64,000 nt of DNA from Lichtheimia corymbifera B2541. Taxonomy: Eukaryota; Mucoromycota; Mucoromycetes; Mucorales; Lichtheimiaceae. Position 1 is the first letter of the stretch. Every line of letters starts with the position of its first letter. A program made the position numbers and the translations under genes. The stretch lies in NCBI GenBank assembly GCA_000697475.1, contig JNEU01001160.1:62001-126000 (forward strand). The letters are read 5' to 3'. Below the pieces are notes generated by a model. That model did not search any database and had not been told where the DNA came from. It worked only from the letters and a program-made list of their open reading frames with translations. Below, piece after piece: positions 30,229 to 42,576 of this stretch.

Positions 30229-30914
30229 CTACAACTTCTTTTTGGCATCCTCATAGGCTTGACGAGCTTTGCTTTCTGCTTCTTTTGCTGCACCCTCAGC
30301 TTCATGTTTGAATTGTTTAGCCTTTCCTTCAGCTTCATGTTGGAACTCTCTAGCTTTGCCTTCAGCTTCATGTCGGAACTCGCTAAACTGGCTTTCAGCT
30401 TCTCGTCGCATTCCTTCAGCATCACGTTGCACTTTTTCAGCTGCTTCTTGCGTTTTCTTTTTGCCTAGACCAACAGCTTCTTTTGTTTTCTCGGCAGCAT
30501 GTTCCGCCATTTCAATGCCTTTGGCCAATCCTTGACCTGTTTTTAGGTTGGCTTCTTCAGCTGCTGATTTGACCGATTGACCAGGATGATGCTACATAGT
30601 AAGGAAGGAAGGAAATCAACATGAATGGATTTTTTTCAATAGATAAATCTAACTCACCGTGAATCCTTCTGCCTTTCCAGTGGCTTGCTTCACCTTTTCG
30701 ATTACCTTTTCGGCACCCTTTCCGGCTTTGAGATTAACATCATGGCCAAGGTCTTTTGCCTTTTCGAATGTGCTCTTATTTCTCTGCAAATCGAAATTGA
30801 GCAAGGGTCAGTTCACTGAAATAACAGCGGCGTATATTAGCTACTACATACTTGGACATTATACAAGATCGAGCGAGCGGCAGGACGAGCAACAATCAAA
30901 TTACGTGCAAACAT
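30229..30914 (-). CDS. Mitochondrial LEA group-3-like protein (11-mer repeats)
   Basis: Exons 30914-30865, 30781-30658, 30591-30229; 178 aa. The N-terminus MFARNLIVARPAARSIL is a typical mitochondrial presequence. The body is hydrophilic and helical: KAKDLGHDVNLKAGKGAEK, then three copies of an 11-residue unit (FRHEAEGKARE, FQHEAEGKAKQ, FKHEAEGAAKE) and an Ala/Lys-rich tail. Eleven-residue repeats of this kind define group 3 LEA proteins. The first donor (TT|GTATAA) was selected because the more obvious GTATGT a few bases on would create an immediate stop after splicing. Second protein of this class in the window; they are not sequence duplicates. Confidence 0.8.
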
Positions 30915-32111
30915 TTTCGTGGATGAGTATGTGGATGTGTGTGTGGTATGAAAGATATGGTATTAACATGGATAATTCAAGGATTCTTTTATAACCGTGT
31001 CATTTCATCATGATGACAGCATTCATTGTTTCACAGGTGATCTGTGATTGGTTGTGTAACGATCATTGCATGATCAACCCATGACGTTCTTTCCTCTCTT
31101 CACTCTGCAAGCATAATAACGCCGACTCGTTTATTCTTCGTCTAAATTCCATAAACGACATTGCATATACATGGAGTCATCATCTTAAAATAAATGGCTG
31201 ATATATTTGATCTTTTGTCTTCGAGATTGGACCATGCGTGTATATAAGGAGCATATAGCAATACGTGTTTTGTACAATTGCAGTTGTAAAGACGGCGGTC
31301 AAAAAAGAAGAAAGAACATTGACATGATGAATAGATAGACGTTTCTGGAAATGTGTAACTATGTCGATTTTCCTCTTCTACTCTGCTTGGACATAGCCCG
31401 TTTTTTTTATTCCACCCCATCAGAGACCGTAGTAGTGAGACACCAATATTGATCAAAAACCCCCATTGTTTGACATGCTTGAATACATGTAATGAACGTA
31501 TGGTTGATGTGGCAATATCATTGGGAACGTCATCACATTGACTAAAGGGCGCCTTGGTAACGTCGGCCTGTCAACACCCATTTCCGGTCCCACTGCACTC
31601 CTTGCACCCAACCCATGTGCTGCGATTCGCAAGAGAAGGAACGCCTATTGTCAATGCTATTCCATCTCTGACACCCCATTGTGCCAATGGCTTGTACAAT
31701 GTTGCAACATGGAGGACCATGCCGATCCAAGAACAAAGAAGGGCGCCTTTTTTCGTGTGTATGTAAGTGCCTTTGACGTACTAGTGTTGCTCTCTTTTAT
31801 ACTGATCATACGCCATTATTGCTTATAGTCCTTGGTTGCCCTTAATATGGATGTCTCTTATGACCCCGATTTATGCATATGAAGGATCATCTCTTGGTGT
31901 CATCTATGGAATGGGAAGGTGCGAGTGGCTATTGGTAGCAGATGATCGTCATTGACCAATGAAATCCTGGGTAAGCACATCATGCTTGAAACACTCACCT
32001 TTAACCCTATCTTATACCTTCTCGGATTTCCTCTTTTTCTTCCGTTCTTTTCTTTTCTTTTTTCCCATCTCCAATACTCGCCTACTCTTTTCTTCCTTTT
32101 GCAAGGGTGAT
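30915..32111. other. Intergenic, LEA-like promoter to F-box gene
   Basis: 1.2 kb. The first 150 bp should be the promoter of the leftward LEA-like gene. A + strand frame at 31554-31766 is open (RFAREGTPIVNAIPSLTPHC) but matches no family I know and has no clear start context. A CT-rich leader (32020-32100) precedes the F-box ATG. Confidence 0.45.
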
Positions 32112-32987
32112 ATGACATTCCTCAACACTTTATTGCAATCCAATAGTCACAGCACCATCGTGACATCACGATCCTCCTATCGTCAACAACAACAGCCATC
32201 ATCAGCAGACTCGTCGTCCTCATTTAGCACTATTCCCAACGAGCTTGTGTTACATATTCTTCGTCAACTTGGATTGCATGATCTGCTTGTAATCAGCGTC
32301 GTGAATACTCGTTTATACCACATCGGTCTACAGGCACTTGCCGAGTATCTGGCATCATCATCATCATCATCACCATCACCACCTTCTTCACCATCATTCT
32401 TATTATTGAATACCCATACCAGCCCACGTTTACGTTTCTTTTTTGACCAAGAATCTCGATGGCAATTTTCTATCGACATGATTTTCGAGAAGCTTGAGAA
32501 CAACAACAATGGATCAATGTTTATCTTTGTACCTGTTCAACAAGGATTGTCGTTCCAGATGTTCAGCTCCAAGGTGTTACGCAAACCAAGTTTGTATCGG
32601 ATATCTCTTTTGGATGAATCACCCGTGGACGATGCAGAAGACATTATGGTGCTGGATTCCATAATGAGCAAACCACTGAAACTGGATATTAAGCAAGCGT
32701 GTGGGCAGCAGTATGATAAGCACGTGGATGGACAATTTGCCATATTTTCCTACAAGGTACACAACACTCCTACACATCGACTAAAATCAAGACCTGGAGA
32801 GCGGTGGATGCAACCTCTTTCTTTTCAATGTGATCCTTGGTGGCTTATTTGTCCCAGAAAAAGTGGGATTCGCTTGATGGGTTTACTTCCATCACGTGGT
32901 TCGGCACCATTACCATCAGCACCTCGCTTGGATTCACCCATCAACTATAGCTCGACCTCTTCCTCCTCCTTATTAACCAGCAAGTAA
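32112..32987 (+). CDS. F-box protein of unknown substrate
   Basis: Single-exon ORF, 291 aa, starting at the ATG at 32112. An F-box-like motif sits at residues about 35-75 (STIPNELVLHILRQLGLHDL then LVISVVNTRLYHIG), preceded by a Gln/Ser linker. A Ser/Pro insert follows (about 32350-32400). The rest has no WD40, LRR or Kelch pattern; it reads like a compact alpha/beta domain (WQFSIDMIFEKLE, GSMFIFVPVQQ, PWWLICPRKSG). Likely an SCF adaptor; the substrate side is unrecognised. Confidence 0.75.
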   Translation: MTFLNTLLQSNSHSTIVTSRSSYRQQQQPSSADSSSSFSTIPNELVLHILRQLGLHDLLVISVVNTRLYHIGLQALAEYLASSSSSSPSPPSSPSFLLLNTHTSPRLRFFFDQESRWQFSIDMIFEKLENNNNGSMFIFVPVQQGLSFQMFSSKVLRKPSLYRISLLDESPVDDAEDIMVLDSIMSKPLKLDIKQACGQQYDKHVDGQFAIFSYKVHNTPTHRLKSRPGERWMQPLSFQCDPWWLICPRKSGIRLMGLLPSRGSAPLPSAPRLDSPINYSSTSSSSLLTSK

Positions 32988-35263
32988 ATTTATCATTGTA
33001 TATCACATCATTGTATATATAAATCAACATGGAGTTTATTCCTCAAAAGTTGGATTGGAATATGGGGTGGATAATGGCAGCGACATTTGAATGCATGGTT
33101 GGATAGTAGAATGATTGATCTGCACTATATAGTACACTATATAGGAGAGCAGATCATGGAATTATCTACTGGGTAGTGTGCTTTGTGAAACGCATCAAAA
33201 CAAGAACCAAAGTTGTGTACGTACGCGTTCTAGACAATGAATTGGAAGCATTCATCAGCAAGGTGATGTTTCTTTGTGTTGTAGTGCCTGGAGGAACACA
33301 AACTTCTCCTCAATCGTAACCATGGCAAGGCATCACACCCCCACCTCCCTCCTTATGTACAATCATATACCCATTTCATGACATTTGTTACTGCTTCCGG
33401 CTACGCAATGTGGGGAAATACAATACGTAAACTGTGTTTCGGATATGAAACTTTAGGCTAATGCAGGTGTATTCATTGTCGGTTTAAAATTGGACGCCTT
33501 TGTGGCAACATGGTGTTTTCTTTTCCCTTCGCCACATGATCAGCCGTCGATAGCAAAAAGACTCTTTTTGTGGCACCAAAAATTGCTGAGCGGATGCATG
33601 CACACATGTGAGTTGGAGTCCACATTACGTCTCTATTTGGCCGTCTGACAGTTATCGCACCATTAATGATGACGACAATCCATAAAACTCTGTATGGACC
33701 TGATGCAAATGTTTGTCTGGGATGATGTGGGAACATTGAATATTATCATCGCTCAACTATACCAATCCGATCTACCTTTTTTGAGAGGGGGATCGTGTAA
33801 ATCACAATCTCTGAAGGTATGGTTGGTGTGTTGATCCAGAAAGCGTCAGAGGAAGGTGATATTTGTTGACGGTATATATGGCGCTTACTACCTCACTCGT
33901 GGTAAAACTACCTTTCCCATTCGGAAACCGGACATACTAGTATCCGAAGTAAAAAGCTTTACCCTCCAAGATAATAGCATTGTGAAATTTCAATTCTTGC
34001 GGCCATTCATTCTAACCCATCCTTGTATGTAACCTTTTCATTTGAAAGATGATGATCCCGATTACATTTCTTTCAGCATGGTGGCACTCGACAAGAATAT
34101 AACATGACGTCAGGTCATTATGCTGTGTATATGTGCGTGATCAAGAATGGAAGTAAGAGACAAGGGGCACTGTGTGATTCAGATATGAGATATTCAATAC
34201 ACGGCGGGCTGAAAATGTGCTCGACACGTGGGAGAAGATGGTCCTTGACTTGTCGCATCATTGATTTCCCCTTCTCGTACTCCTCCGTTGCGCACGCGCC
34301 ATGACGACACGGTCGGGATTTGAGATTTCTATCATGCTACAATCGATCGGGCTGAATTGATCTTGTGTGATCGCGATCCCGTTGCCCTTGTTATTATGTC
34401 TACGTTAAGGATCAAGGCGAGTGAATAATGTAAGATGATCTTGAGCCTGATTAGATGGAGGAAAAAGAAAGTTCATCATCACACCTTCCTATCTTTTGTG
34501 ATGCCAACAGCAACAGCAGCCTTGGGTGATGATGTTGATGCATGAATTGGCTACATGCTTCAGAGCTCTTGATCTTTTACATGGAGTAACAATGACGGAG
34601 GGCCTGCATGCATTTACATCAAATATGAAAACAGCAGCAGCAGCAGCTATCAGTTTTCATTGTGTGAGCTTGTTTTGCATACTTTACGAAAGCATGAGAA
34701 GAGCACAGGTATCGTTGAACTGGGTGATGGGAAACAAGAGGCGGAGTGATTTGCTTATTAAGGGATGGTTGTCGTTATCTCCTCTTCTTTGTGTATGTCT
34801 CTTTTTGTGTATGTGTACGCCTTTTCCCTTTACGTAAAATACCTCAGTGGTATACTGCTGATCGGATGGGGGCGACATGGAAAAAAGAAAGATAAAGCTG
34901 GGGGATGTTTCACAATCCACTTTTGCGTTGCACACGCACACGTAGAACCAGTATAGGTCCTTTTTAGGACAAAAAGAACGTACGCTGATCACTTTGGAGC
35001 AGGGTAAAACTTTTTCGTGGTTGCAAGACACATACACTGCACCTGCATCACATTCCCATCAGATTTTGTCGTATATATAACAAACATTTTACTCGGGAGG
35101 TACCCTTTTTTTTCTAATCACACCTTTTTGCTCTCATCTATCAACTCACTTTTTTTCCACGCAGGATCGTGCCTGTTTTATCACTTGATCCGCTGCATTG
35201 AGCTTTAAGCAGTGGTTTCTCCCATTTTTTCTCTTTTTCCTATCATCATTTTGCTTTTGCATA
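32988..35263. other. 2.3-kb gene-poor region upstream of the H+-ATPase
   Basis: Probably the large promoter of the plasma-membrane H+-ATPase. An imperfect palindrome lies at 33117-33155. The TATATATAA at about 35072 and the long T/C-rich run at 35105-35260 are candidate core-promoter and leader elements; a TTTTTTCCACGCAG at about 35152-35165 could be the acceptor of a 5' UTR intron. The short frames (34104-34304, 34526-34837) have no recognisable similarity. Confidence 0.5.
33117..33155. repeat. Imperfect palindrome
   Basis: Arms GATCTGC (33117-33123) and GCAGATC (33149-33155) enclose CTATATAGT/ACACTATATAG, itself a near-palindrome. The whole could extrude as a hairpin. It lies just 3' of the F-box gene; function unknown. 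Confidence 0.6.
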
Positions 35264-38200
35264 ATGGCGGCAGACGACCCAAGCAATGAAAAGCCTACCA
35301 ATGGCGATACCAAAGAGGAGATTGTGTCGACTCAAGTTGTCACGAATGATGAAGTTCAAGATGAAAAGAAGCAACAACCCCAAGGTGATATGCCAGACAT
35401 GAAATCTCTCACGGTGGAGGAACTCTATGACAAGGAAAAGTATGACATGTCAACCATGGATACGAGCGACGTGCTTGCTCTCTTGCAGTGAGTTGAAATC
35501 ATTCTTACACGATTGATGATGTACTTATATTGTTATTATAGGACAAGCTTAGATGGTCTTACCTCCTCTGATGCGGCGGCACGTACTGAAAAGTTTGGGC
35601 CAAACAAGATTGAGACCAAGGAAGTCAATCCATTCTTGCAATTTCTTGGTTTTATGTGGAATCCATTGTCATGGGTCATGGAAGCTGCTGCCCTTGTCGC
35701 TATTGCTGTGTCCAATGGTGGTGGACGACCACCAGATTGGCCTGATTTTGTGGGTATCATTTTGCTGTTGCTTGCCAACTCGGTGATCGGCTTTCTTGAA
35801 GAACGTCAAGCAGGCAATGCTGTCAAGGCCTTGATGGATGCATTGGCACCCGAATGCAAAGTCAAGCGTGATGGTGAATGGAAGACCATGGAAGCTGCAA
35901 GTTTAGTTCCTGGTGATATTATCAACATTAAGCTCGGTGATGTTGTACCTGCCGATGGTCGTCTGATTACAGCTCATGGTGCTGTATCCATCGATCAAGC
36001 TGCTCTCACTGGTGAATCATTACCTGTTGGCAAAGAAGCTGGTGATGAAGTCTTTTCTGGATCCACGGTCAAACAAGGTGAAGCCGAAGCTGTCGTTATT
36101 GGTACTGGTCTCAACACCTTCTTTGGCCGTGCTGCCAAATTGGTTGGCGAAGCTGGTGATGATATGGGCCATTTGCAAACCATTCTCGCACGCATTGGTA
36201 ACTTTTGTTTGTGCAGTATTGGTATCTTCCTTGTGGTGGAAATCTTGGTCATGTATCCTGCTTTCAAATACGAGTATCGACGTGGTATCGACAACTTGCT
36301 TGTATTGCTCATTGGTGGTATTCCTATTGCCATGCCTACCGTGTTGTCGGTCACCCTGGCTATTGGTGCTAAGCAACTTGCGGAACACAAGGCAATCGTC
36401 ACGCGCATTACAGCTATTGAGGAAATGGCAGCCGTTACCATCTTGTGTTCGGATAAGACGGGTACATTGACGTTGAACAAGCTCATTGTCGACAAACCCA
36501 CAGTCAAGCGCTATGGTGAACCTGATATTGACGATATCCTCTTGATCTCTGCTTATGCTTCGCGTACCGAAAATCAAGATGCCATTGATTTTTGTATTGT
36601 CAACTCGTTGCCAGATCCCAAGCAAGCTCGTGAAGGTATTGAAGAACTCGATTTCAAGCCTTTCAATCCTGTTGTCAAGCGCACAGAGATCACCTATCGC
36701 CGTGAATCGGATGGCAAAGTTTTACGTGCAACCAAGGGCATGTCAGCATTTATCATGGATCTATGCACTCGTGATAAGACCGATGAGCAAATCAAGCAGC
36801 TTGAAGATGATGTTGATGAATTTGCACGTCGTGGTCTTCGTTCACTTGCTGTTGCTGTTGATGAAGTCCCTAGTGGTGATCCTGAAGGTGAAGGCTTGGG
36901 ATTCAAGTTGATTGGCTTGTTGCCTATTTACGATCCTCCTCGCTCGGATACCAAGGAGACCATTGATCGAGCTATTGAACTTGGTGTGCAAGTCAAGATG
37001 ATTACTGGTGACCAACTTGCTATTGCTAAGGAGACAGGTCGTCGTCTTGGTATGGGTGACAACATGTACCTTTCTAAAACGCTCAAGGAGGGCCCACCAG
37101 CTGGTTCAGGTTACTCAACTGTGGACGAATTGGTACTTCAAGCGGATGGCTTTGCTGGTGTATATCCAGAGCACAAGTACGAGATTGTGGAGCGGTTGCA
37201 AGCAATGGGTCACATGACAGCCATGACAGGTGACGGTGTGAACGATGCCCCAGCACTATCCAAATCAAACGTGGGTGTCGCTGTTGCTGATGCATCGGAT
37301 GCTGCACGCTCTGCGGCCGATATTGTATTGACCGAGCCAGGTTTATCAGTGATTATTGAAGCCTTGATCCACTCTCGCCGTATTTTCCAACGTATGCGTA
37401 ATTATTCTATTTACACATGCTCGGTGACAATCCGTATTGTGGTGGGTTTTGCCATCATGTGCTTTGCGTTCCAATTCGATTTCCCGCCTTTCCTTGTTCT
37501 TATCATTGCCGTCATCAATGATGGTACCATCATGACTATTTCCAAGGATCGTGTGCGTCCATCACCTTTCCCAGATAGCTGGAACCTCTTTGAGATCTTC
37601 TCCTATGCTATCGTTTACGGCTTGTATCTTGCAGCATCCACCATTGCATTCTTTGCTGTTGCCTACAAGACCCACTTTTTCCAATCCAAGTTTGGTGTGG
37701 GTTACTATGATGATGTAAATCATCCCGTATACCATTCGATCATCTATTTGCAAGTGGCAAGCATTTCGCAAGGTCTCATCTTTGTCACACGTTCTCATGG
37801 GTTCTTTTTCATGGAACGACCATCGACCCTACTTTTATCTGCATTTGTCGTTGCCCAAATTGTAGCTACTTGCATTGCTGTTTATGCCAACTGGGGCTTT
37901 ACCAACATTGAGGGCTGTGGTTGGCCTTGGGCTGGTATTGTATGGGTTTGGAATTTTGTGTGGTTCCCACCACTCGATTTGATCAAGTTTGGTATGCAAC
38001 GTCTCTTCCGTCCCAAGAACATTGCACCTTTGCCTCATCAAGAAGGCACTCGCTCTCGTCGTTCCTCGGTTATGTCAGGCTCAGCATCTGCTCGTTTCTA
38101 TTCAAACCGCACTCGTTCGCTTCGTGCTTTGGAACGTCCTCGCAACTTTGGTCGTCGTTTGCTTGGTCTTAACAAGAAGCTTTCTATGGATCCTAACGAG

Positions 38201-38340
38201 ATGCGTCGTTTCTCATCAGCTCAGGTATGTCTCCTTTTTTTCTCCTTTTTTGGATTGGGTTCGCTAAAAAGTGTTCTTTTTCTTAGACCAACCAAGCCGC
38301 ACAAGTCCTTAGTGGTAACACAGGTGCCAATCAGTCATAA
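35264..38340 (+). CDS. PMA1: Plasma-membrane H+-ATPase, plant-type P3A
   Basis: ATP-driven proton pump that sets the plasma-membrane potential. Exons 35264-35487, 35542-38224, 38287-38340; 986 aa. All P-type signatures are present: TGES, phosphorylation site [43 protein letters not shown], and membrane helices before and after the catalytic loops. The strings [33 protein letters not shown] and [17 protein letters not shown] resemble plant AHA pumps more than yeast Pma1 (which reads TLTKNKL). The C-terminal tail is long, with basic RSRRSS segments that could be an autoinhibitory, phosphorylated domain; it ends GANQS, without the plant YTV 14-3-3 site. The last exon encodes only 17 residues; reading through its intron would give a different tail. 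Confidence 0.97.
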
Positions 38341-39197
38341 GATGGCATTGTTACAATGTGCACACAAAATCTCCCTACACCGCTCTCTTTATTGTATTTT
38401 AGACTATTCGATGTAACTATAATCAAGAAACTTTTGCCCATTGGGTAGCCTTGTAAACTTGTTCTCTGCTCTACATGTACGGGTGATATAGCTATCTTGA
38501 TATGTCTGTATTTGTTTTTCTTAACCAACACGATGCCTTTTTTGTCATTGACATGACCAAAACAACGATGGGAATCTAAGAACTCACCATCGTCATGATC
38601 CATGTTGTTTGTATAAGAGGCATTTTGTGCAGCAGTTGCACATGGTATGTACAACCTTATCGGCTTCATCCACCGCCTTACTTGCGATAGTATCATCATC
38701 ATCATGTGCCCCATTGCAGAAGGTCAAAGAACGCATATGGTGACCGCGGAATGATGAAAAGATTCCATGCAATTCACACACACGTTTTCTTCAATAGCAC
38801 TTGCTCTGTGTAACACTTTAATGTAACAGACCGTGGAAAGAATTCGAATATCTTGTTTTCTGTATATTTGGGAAAATGCATTTCTACAACTTTGGGATAC
38901 TAGCTGGTAATGATCTTTAGCATTCGAGGGTCTACCTTGAAGGAAACTATGGCGGTGAGGGAGAAAAGCTATCTAACTGGGAGTTAGCCTAGAGACATTG
39001 GATTGCTGTCATATGTTTTCACAATGGAATGCTATATGGTATTCGTTCGCGTTATTGAATACTGCATCATGTGGCCAAATCTATGCGGTGCGTGTATGTA
39101 TTGTGGTGTAAAGCCCATGTGCGGACTTGGTGGGCGGCCATTTGCTGTTGACAGGTTCATCCATCGACCTCTTCCATTCTCCCTCAGTCTTTTAGCA
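38341..39197. other. Intergenic, H+-ATPase 3' flank and SLS1 promoter
   Basis: About 860 bp. A minus-strand frame (38593-38750) reads SLTFCNGAHDDDDTIASKAV and then a Cys-rich end (MCNCCTKCLL); it is weakly protein-like but I cannot support a gene. Otherwise nothing evident. Confidence 0.45.
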
Positions 39198-41658
39198 ATG
39201 CTGCGTTGGAGACTCTTTTCGAAGCAACGACTGGTGACAGCAACATGCCGTGTTCAGCTCAACCACGCCATTCAGCCTTCGAAACGAGTATCTACGAGAC
39301 GACATTTCCACAGTAGCCGATTTGTACGAGAAAACGAGCCCGATCGAGCCGATCGTCTTTTCAAACAGTTGATCAGTGAACAGCATGAGGCTCCAGCCAG
39401 CGATTTTATCCAATCGATCGAAGCGATTCGTCCAAAGAGCAAGAAAGAGCATGTTTTGACCAACGAGAGATACGACAGCCTTGTCAAGCAGCTCAACGAG
39501 GGGTTCACCGTACCGCAATTGCGAGAGTATCTGCAGACACAACACCATCGCGTATCCAAGCAACACCGAAAGCAGCAAATCATTGATATGATCATACGCC
39601 ATGTGTGGGGATTTGAGAGCCGGGAAATGGTGCGTCAACAGGCAATCAAGAAAAAAATGGATAGCAGACAACGTCATTGCAAAACCAATCGACAAGAGCT
39701 CTTCTTCATTATCGGCGAGGATGGTGATACGCTAAGAGCTATTGAGGAAAAGCACAATGCCCAGATTACCGTGTTGGCCGACATGAACCAGTACATGATC
39801 GAGGGATATAGCCGAGCGGTGGATGCTGCACGAATGGAAATCAAAGAATACCTATCTTCCATTGTAAACGACCATATCAACATGCCGCCATTGAAAGAAG
39901 GTGTCGTTATTGAGGATGTCCTTAATGCTATCAAACCATTCCTTCCATACATCTCCAAGGAAACCAAGGCATTTATCACCATCCAAGAGGATAAGGTATG
40001 TCATTTTTAATGGGGTTGGATTCAAGCGACTCACAATGGGTGTAGCTCACATTGGCAGCACGTTCAAACAACGACATTGATCATGCAAAATGGTTACTGG
40101 CCAAAACCTTAGCGGATCTCGACCTGACAACGACCCAATCATTGGATGCAGCAGATGATCTCTATATACAACTTTCGAATGAATCGGACAAGCCGACTTT
40201 ATCCTTTACACCTATACACGATGCTAAAGCCATGCCTGTCACTGTCAAACATTCTGGTTGGAGTAGGATCACCTTGGGACGTGATGAAAAGGTAACTTTG
40301 GTCGGTTTATTGCTTTATGCTCTTACTAAAGAGGCTTCGTAGTCTATTGCAAAAGGATTATACCATTTGGAAAGGCAAGTTGACACGTATGATATCTTAA
40401 TCGCCTATACTTATACGTCGATATAGTGAAAAGAAGGACGACTGGGTGAATGATGCAGCTATTAGACGTATCATGATGGAAAGTTTACCAGAGACGGTGC
40501 ATGCTAATATCAGCTTGGAAGCAAGGTAAATGGATGGATGGATGGATTACATAGAATTTGAATCATGCAACTGACACCACTTTGCATAGATTTGGCAATG
40601 TTCTTTTCGAAAACCCGGCAGAAGCAAGCATGCGTTTCCTGACACCTCCTTTACATCACCATTTCAGTACTCAAAAGTTGCATGATTACATTTCGACATC
40701 CAAGCGAAGACACATCTTTTTCCCAAGGTATGCTTATGATGATTGTAAGGGAACTTTTATTGACATATATATATAGTCAACCACCGCCAACGATTACACG
40801 ATCTTTTCTTCCAGTAATAAGTGCTGGTTCCTCCCCTTATCGACGACGTGTGGTATTGGAATATGTCAGCAAGTATTTACTTCCAAACTTTGGTGGTCAA
40901 ATGTCTTCTCCTTTACCGAGTGACCAGTTGAAACGCTTGCAGATTGAATTCATGATCCAAGATGATGGCGATCTAGAGCTGGAACGTGTCATGGGTGAAT
41001 ACAATCGATCCACCATTGATATTATTGGTCTGGAAAAGTAGGTGTGTGAGTACATGGTGGTTTACAAAGTGCTGATCAATGGACTTTTAGGAATGTGGAT
41101 CTGCGGTTATTAGCCAAACAATATGTGTTGTTTGCCGGTAGTGGACAAACCGTTCCAGGTCATTTGGTACACAAAGACATGCCAGCAGAATTACAAGAAG
41201 CTGTGGATCAATGTGAACTTACTGGGTATGTTGTTTTTATATGATGATAGGATTCAAATGACTTACCTTCTCCTTTCCTGCATAGATACACCGACTTTGA
41301 CTGCCTACCATCATTGAAGCTAGACGACATGGGCACCATGGATCTTTTAGAAGTATCATTTAGAGACGAGGCACGATACAAAGGCGACAATGAAACCGAG
41401 GACGTTATGCTCACAATCAGTGATGTGGATACCCTAAAGGCACAAACAAGACACACCGAGCTTATGGTAAGTTTCTTTAAAGGTGTTCTTGATCTGGGCA
41501 TTGACACAAGGATATGCATATTATAGATCACTCCGATCACCCACGATACAATGGGTTCCTGGAAAGTGCCCGAGAATGGACTTGAGTCGTGGTTACCATT
41601 CAGGAGAAATGTGCGAGAATTGAGCAAACGATGGAAGTTTATAAATTTGGGTCAATAG
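39198..41658 (+). CDS. SLS1: Mitochondrial inner-membrane SLS1-family protein
   Basis: Fungal Sls1 couples mitochondrial transcription and translation at the inner membrane and is needed for respiratory growth. Exons: 39198-39995, 40046-40291, 40343-40374, 40427-40525, 40590-40727, 40777-41037, 41091-41225, 41286-41466, 41527-41658; 673 aa. The N-terminus (MLRWRLFSKQRLVTATCR) is an Arg-rich presequence. Recognisable family features: a region QLREYLQTQHHRVSKQHRK (SAP-like helix pair), KH-like segment FFIIGEDGDTLRAIEEKHNA, and a C-terminal block with RRVVLEYVSKYLLPNFGG and LESWLPFRRNVRELSKRW. The assignment rests on overall architecture and these blocks, not on a signature motif. The intron after 40374 has a GC donor (AG|GCAAGT), supported by the phase of both flanking exons. 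Confidence 0.82.
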
Positions 41659-41713
41659 ATACAAATAGATAATGCTACAAGATGATTGGGGGAATAAAAA
41701 CATGTAATTCTAT

Positions 41714-42496
41714 TCAAAGCTTCAGGCTTGCTTCTGCCTTGGATGATAATTTTTCATCTACTGTATCGGTGGTGGTCTTCTTAGTTTCCTTGTCATCGTT
41801 TTCATCATCTTCGTCTTCAAAATCGCTGTCAAAATCACTGCCGAAATCAAAGTCGCTGTCTTCGAAATCTTCTTCATTGAGCTCGGGCACCTCATCGCCT
41901 CGTTCAAGTTTTCTCAAATAGCTTCGTTGCTGTCGCAATGGCATCTTTTTAAGTAATCGCATTTGTTCCTGCTCTTCACGTTGCATATCCTTATTCGTCT
42001 TGATTTCGCTTTTACTATAAAAATGATATGCCTATTAACCTCTGATCATCATCACCATCATCATCCTGTATACATACTCAGTGACAATCTCCTTGCTTTC
42101 CAAGCACTTTGCACAGACTTTTTTGGCTCGTGCACAGTTATCACAAAGCACATGGTAGGCTTCTTTGATGGCCTTCTCTTGACAGTTGGTGCTAACACAA
42201 GTTATCATGCATTAGCTTTGACATATCCAGGGCAAGGTATTGATCCTTCCAAAGTCGTCGTCGTCATCAACTCACCATCGTTTTACAGTAGTCAACGGCT
42301 TGTATTTTCTGTATTTCTTTCGCCAAAGGATAACGTCGGTACATCGCTGACACAATCCGTAGACTGGCAAAGCGTTGATCTCCTTTGTCTTTTTGGAATT
42401 CTTGTTTGGCTTCCAAGCTGTTGTGTTTTGGTGAGCTTGACCCTTTTTGCGATTGTCGCCTTTGCGATTGCTGGTTTTTTTCTCGTAGCTGGACAT
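41714..42496 (-). CDS. C9orf85-family (DUF2039) zinc-binding protein
   Basis: Exons 42496-42276, 42191-42078, 42014-41714; 211 aa. Matches the conserved eukaryotic family of human C9orf85: start with a basic KGQAHQNTTAWKPNK-like segment, then LCQRCTDVILWRKKYRKYKP, CTNCQEKAIKEAYHVLCDNC, and VCAKCLESKEIV. Four paired-Cys knuckles suggest two zinc sites. The C-terminus is acidic (DFDFGSDFDSDFEDEDDEND). Its function is not established; the basic start and acidic tail are typical of nucleolar proteins. It is tail-to-head with RSA3 (81 bp between that stop and this start), on the same strand. Confidence 0.88.
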
Positions 42497-42576
42497 ATCA
42501 AACACTCGAGAGCACAAAGAGAAAGAGAGACAAAAAGAGATAGAGTACAAGTGTATCAAGCCACTAAATTTTATTA

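Noticed and set aside
31554..31766. 70-codon + strand frame between the LEA-like gene and the F-box gene
   Set aside because: No start context, no splice partner and no recognisable similarity.
36020..36625. Two minus-strand frames of 170-200 codons
   Set aside because: Antisense shadows of the highly expressed, codon-biased H+-ATPase exon.
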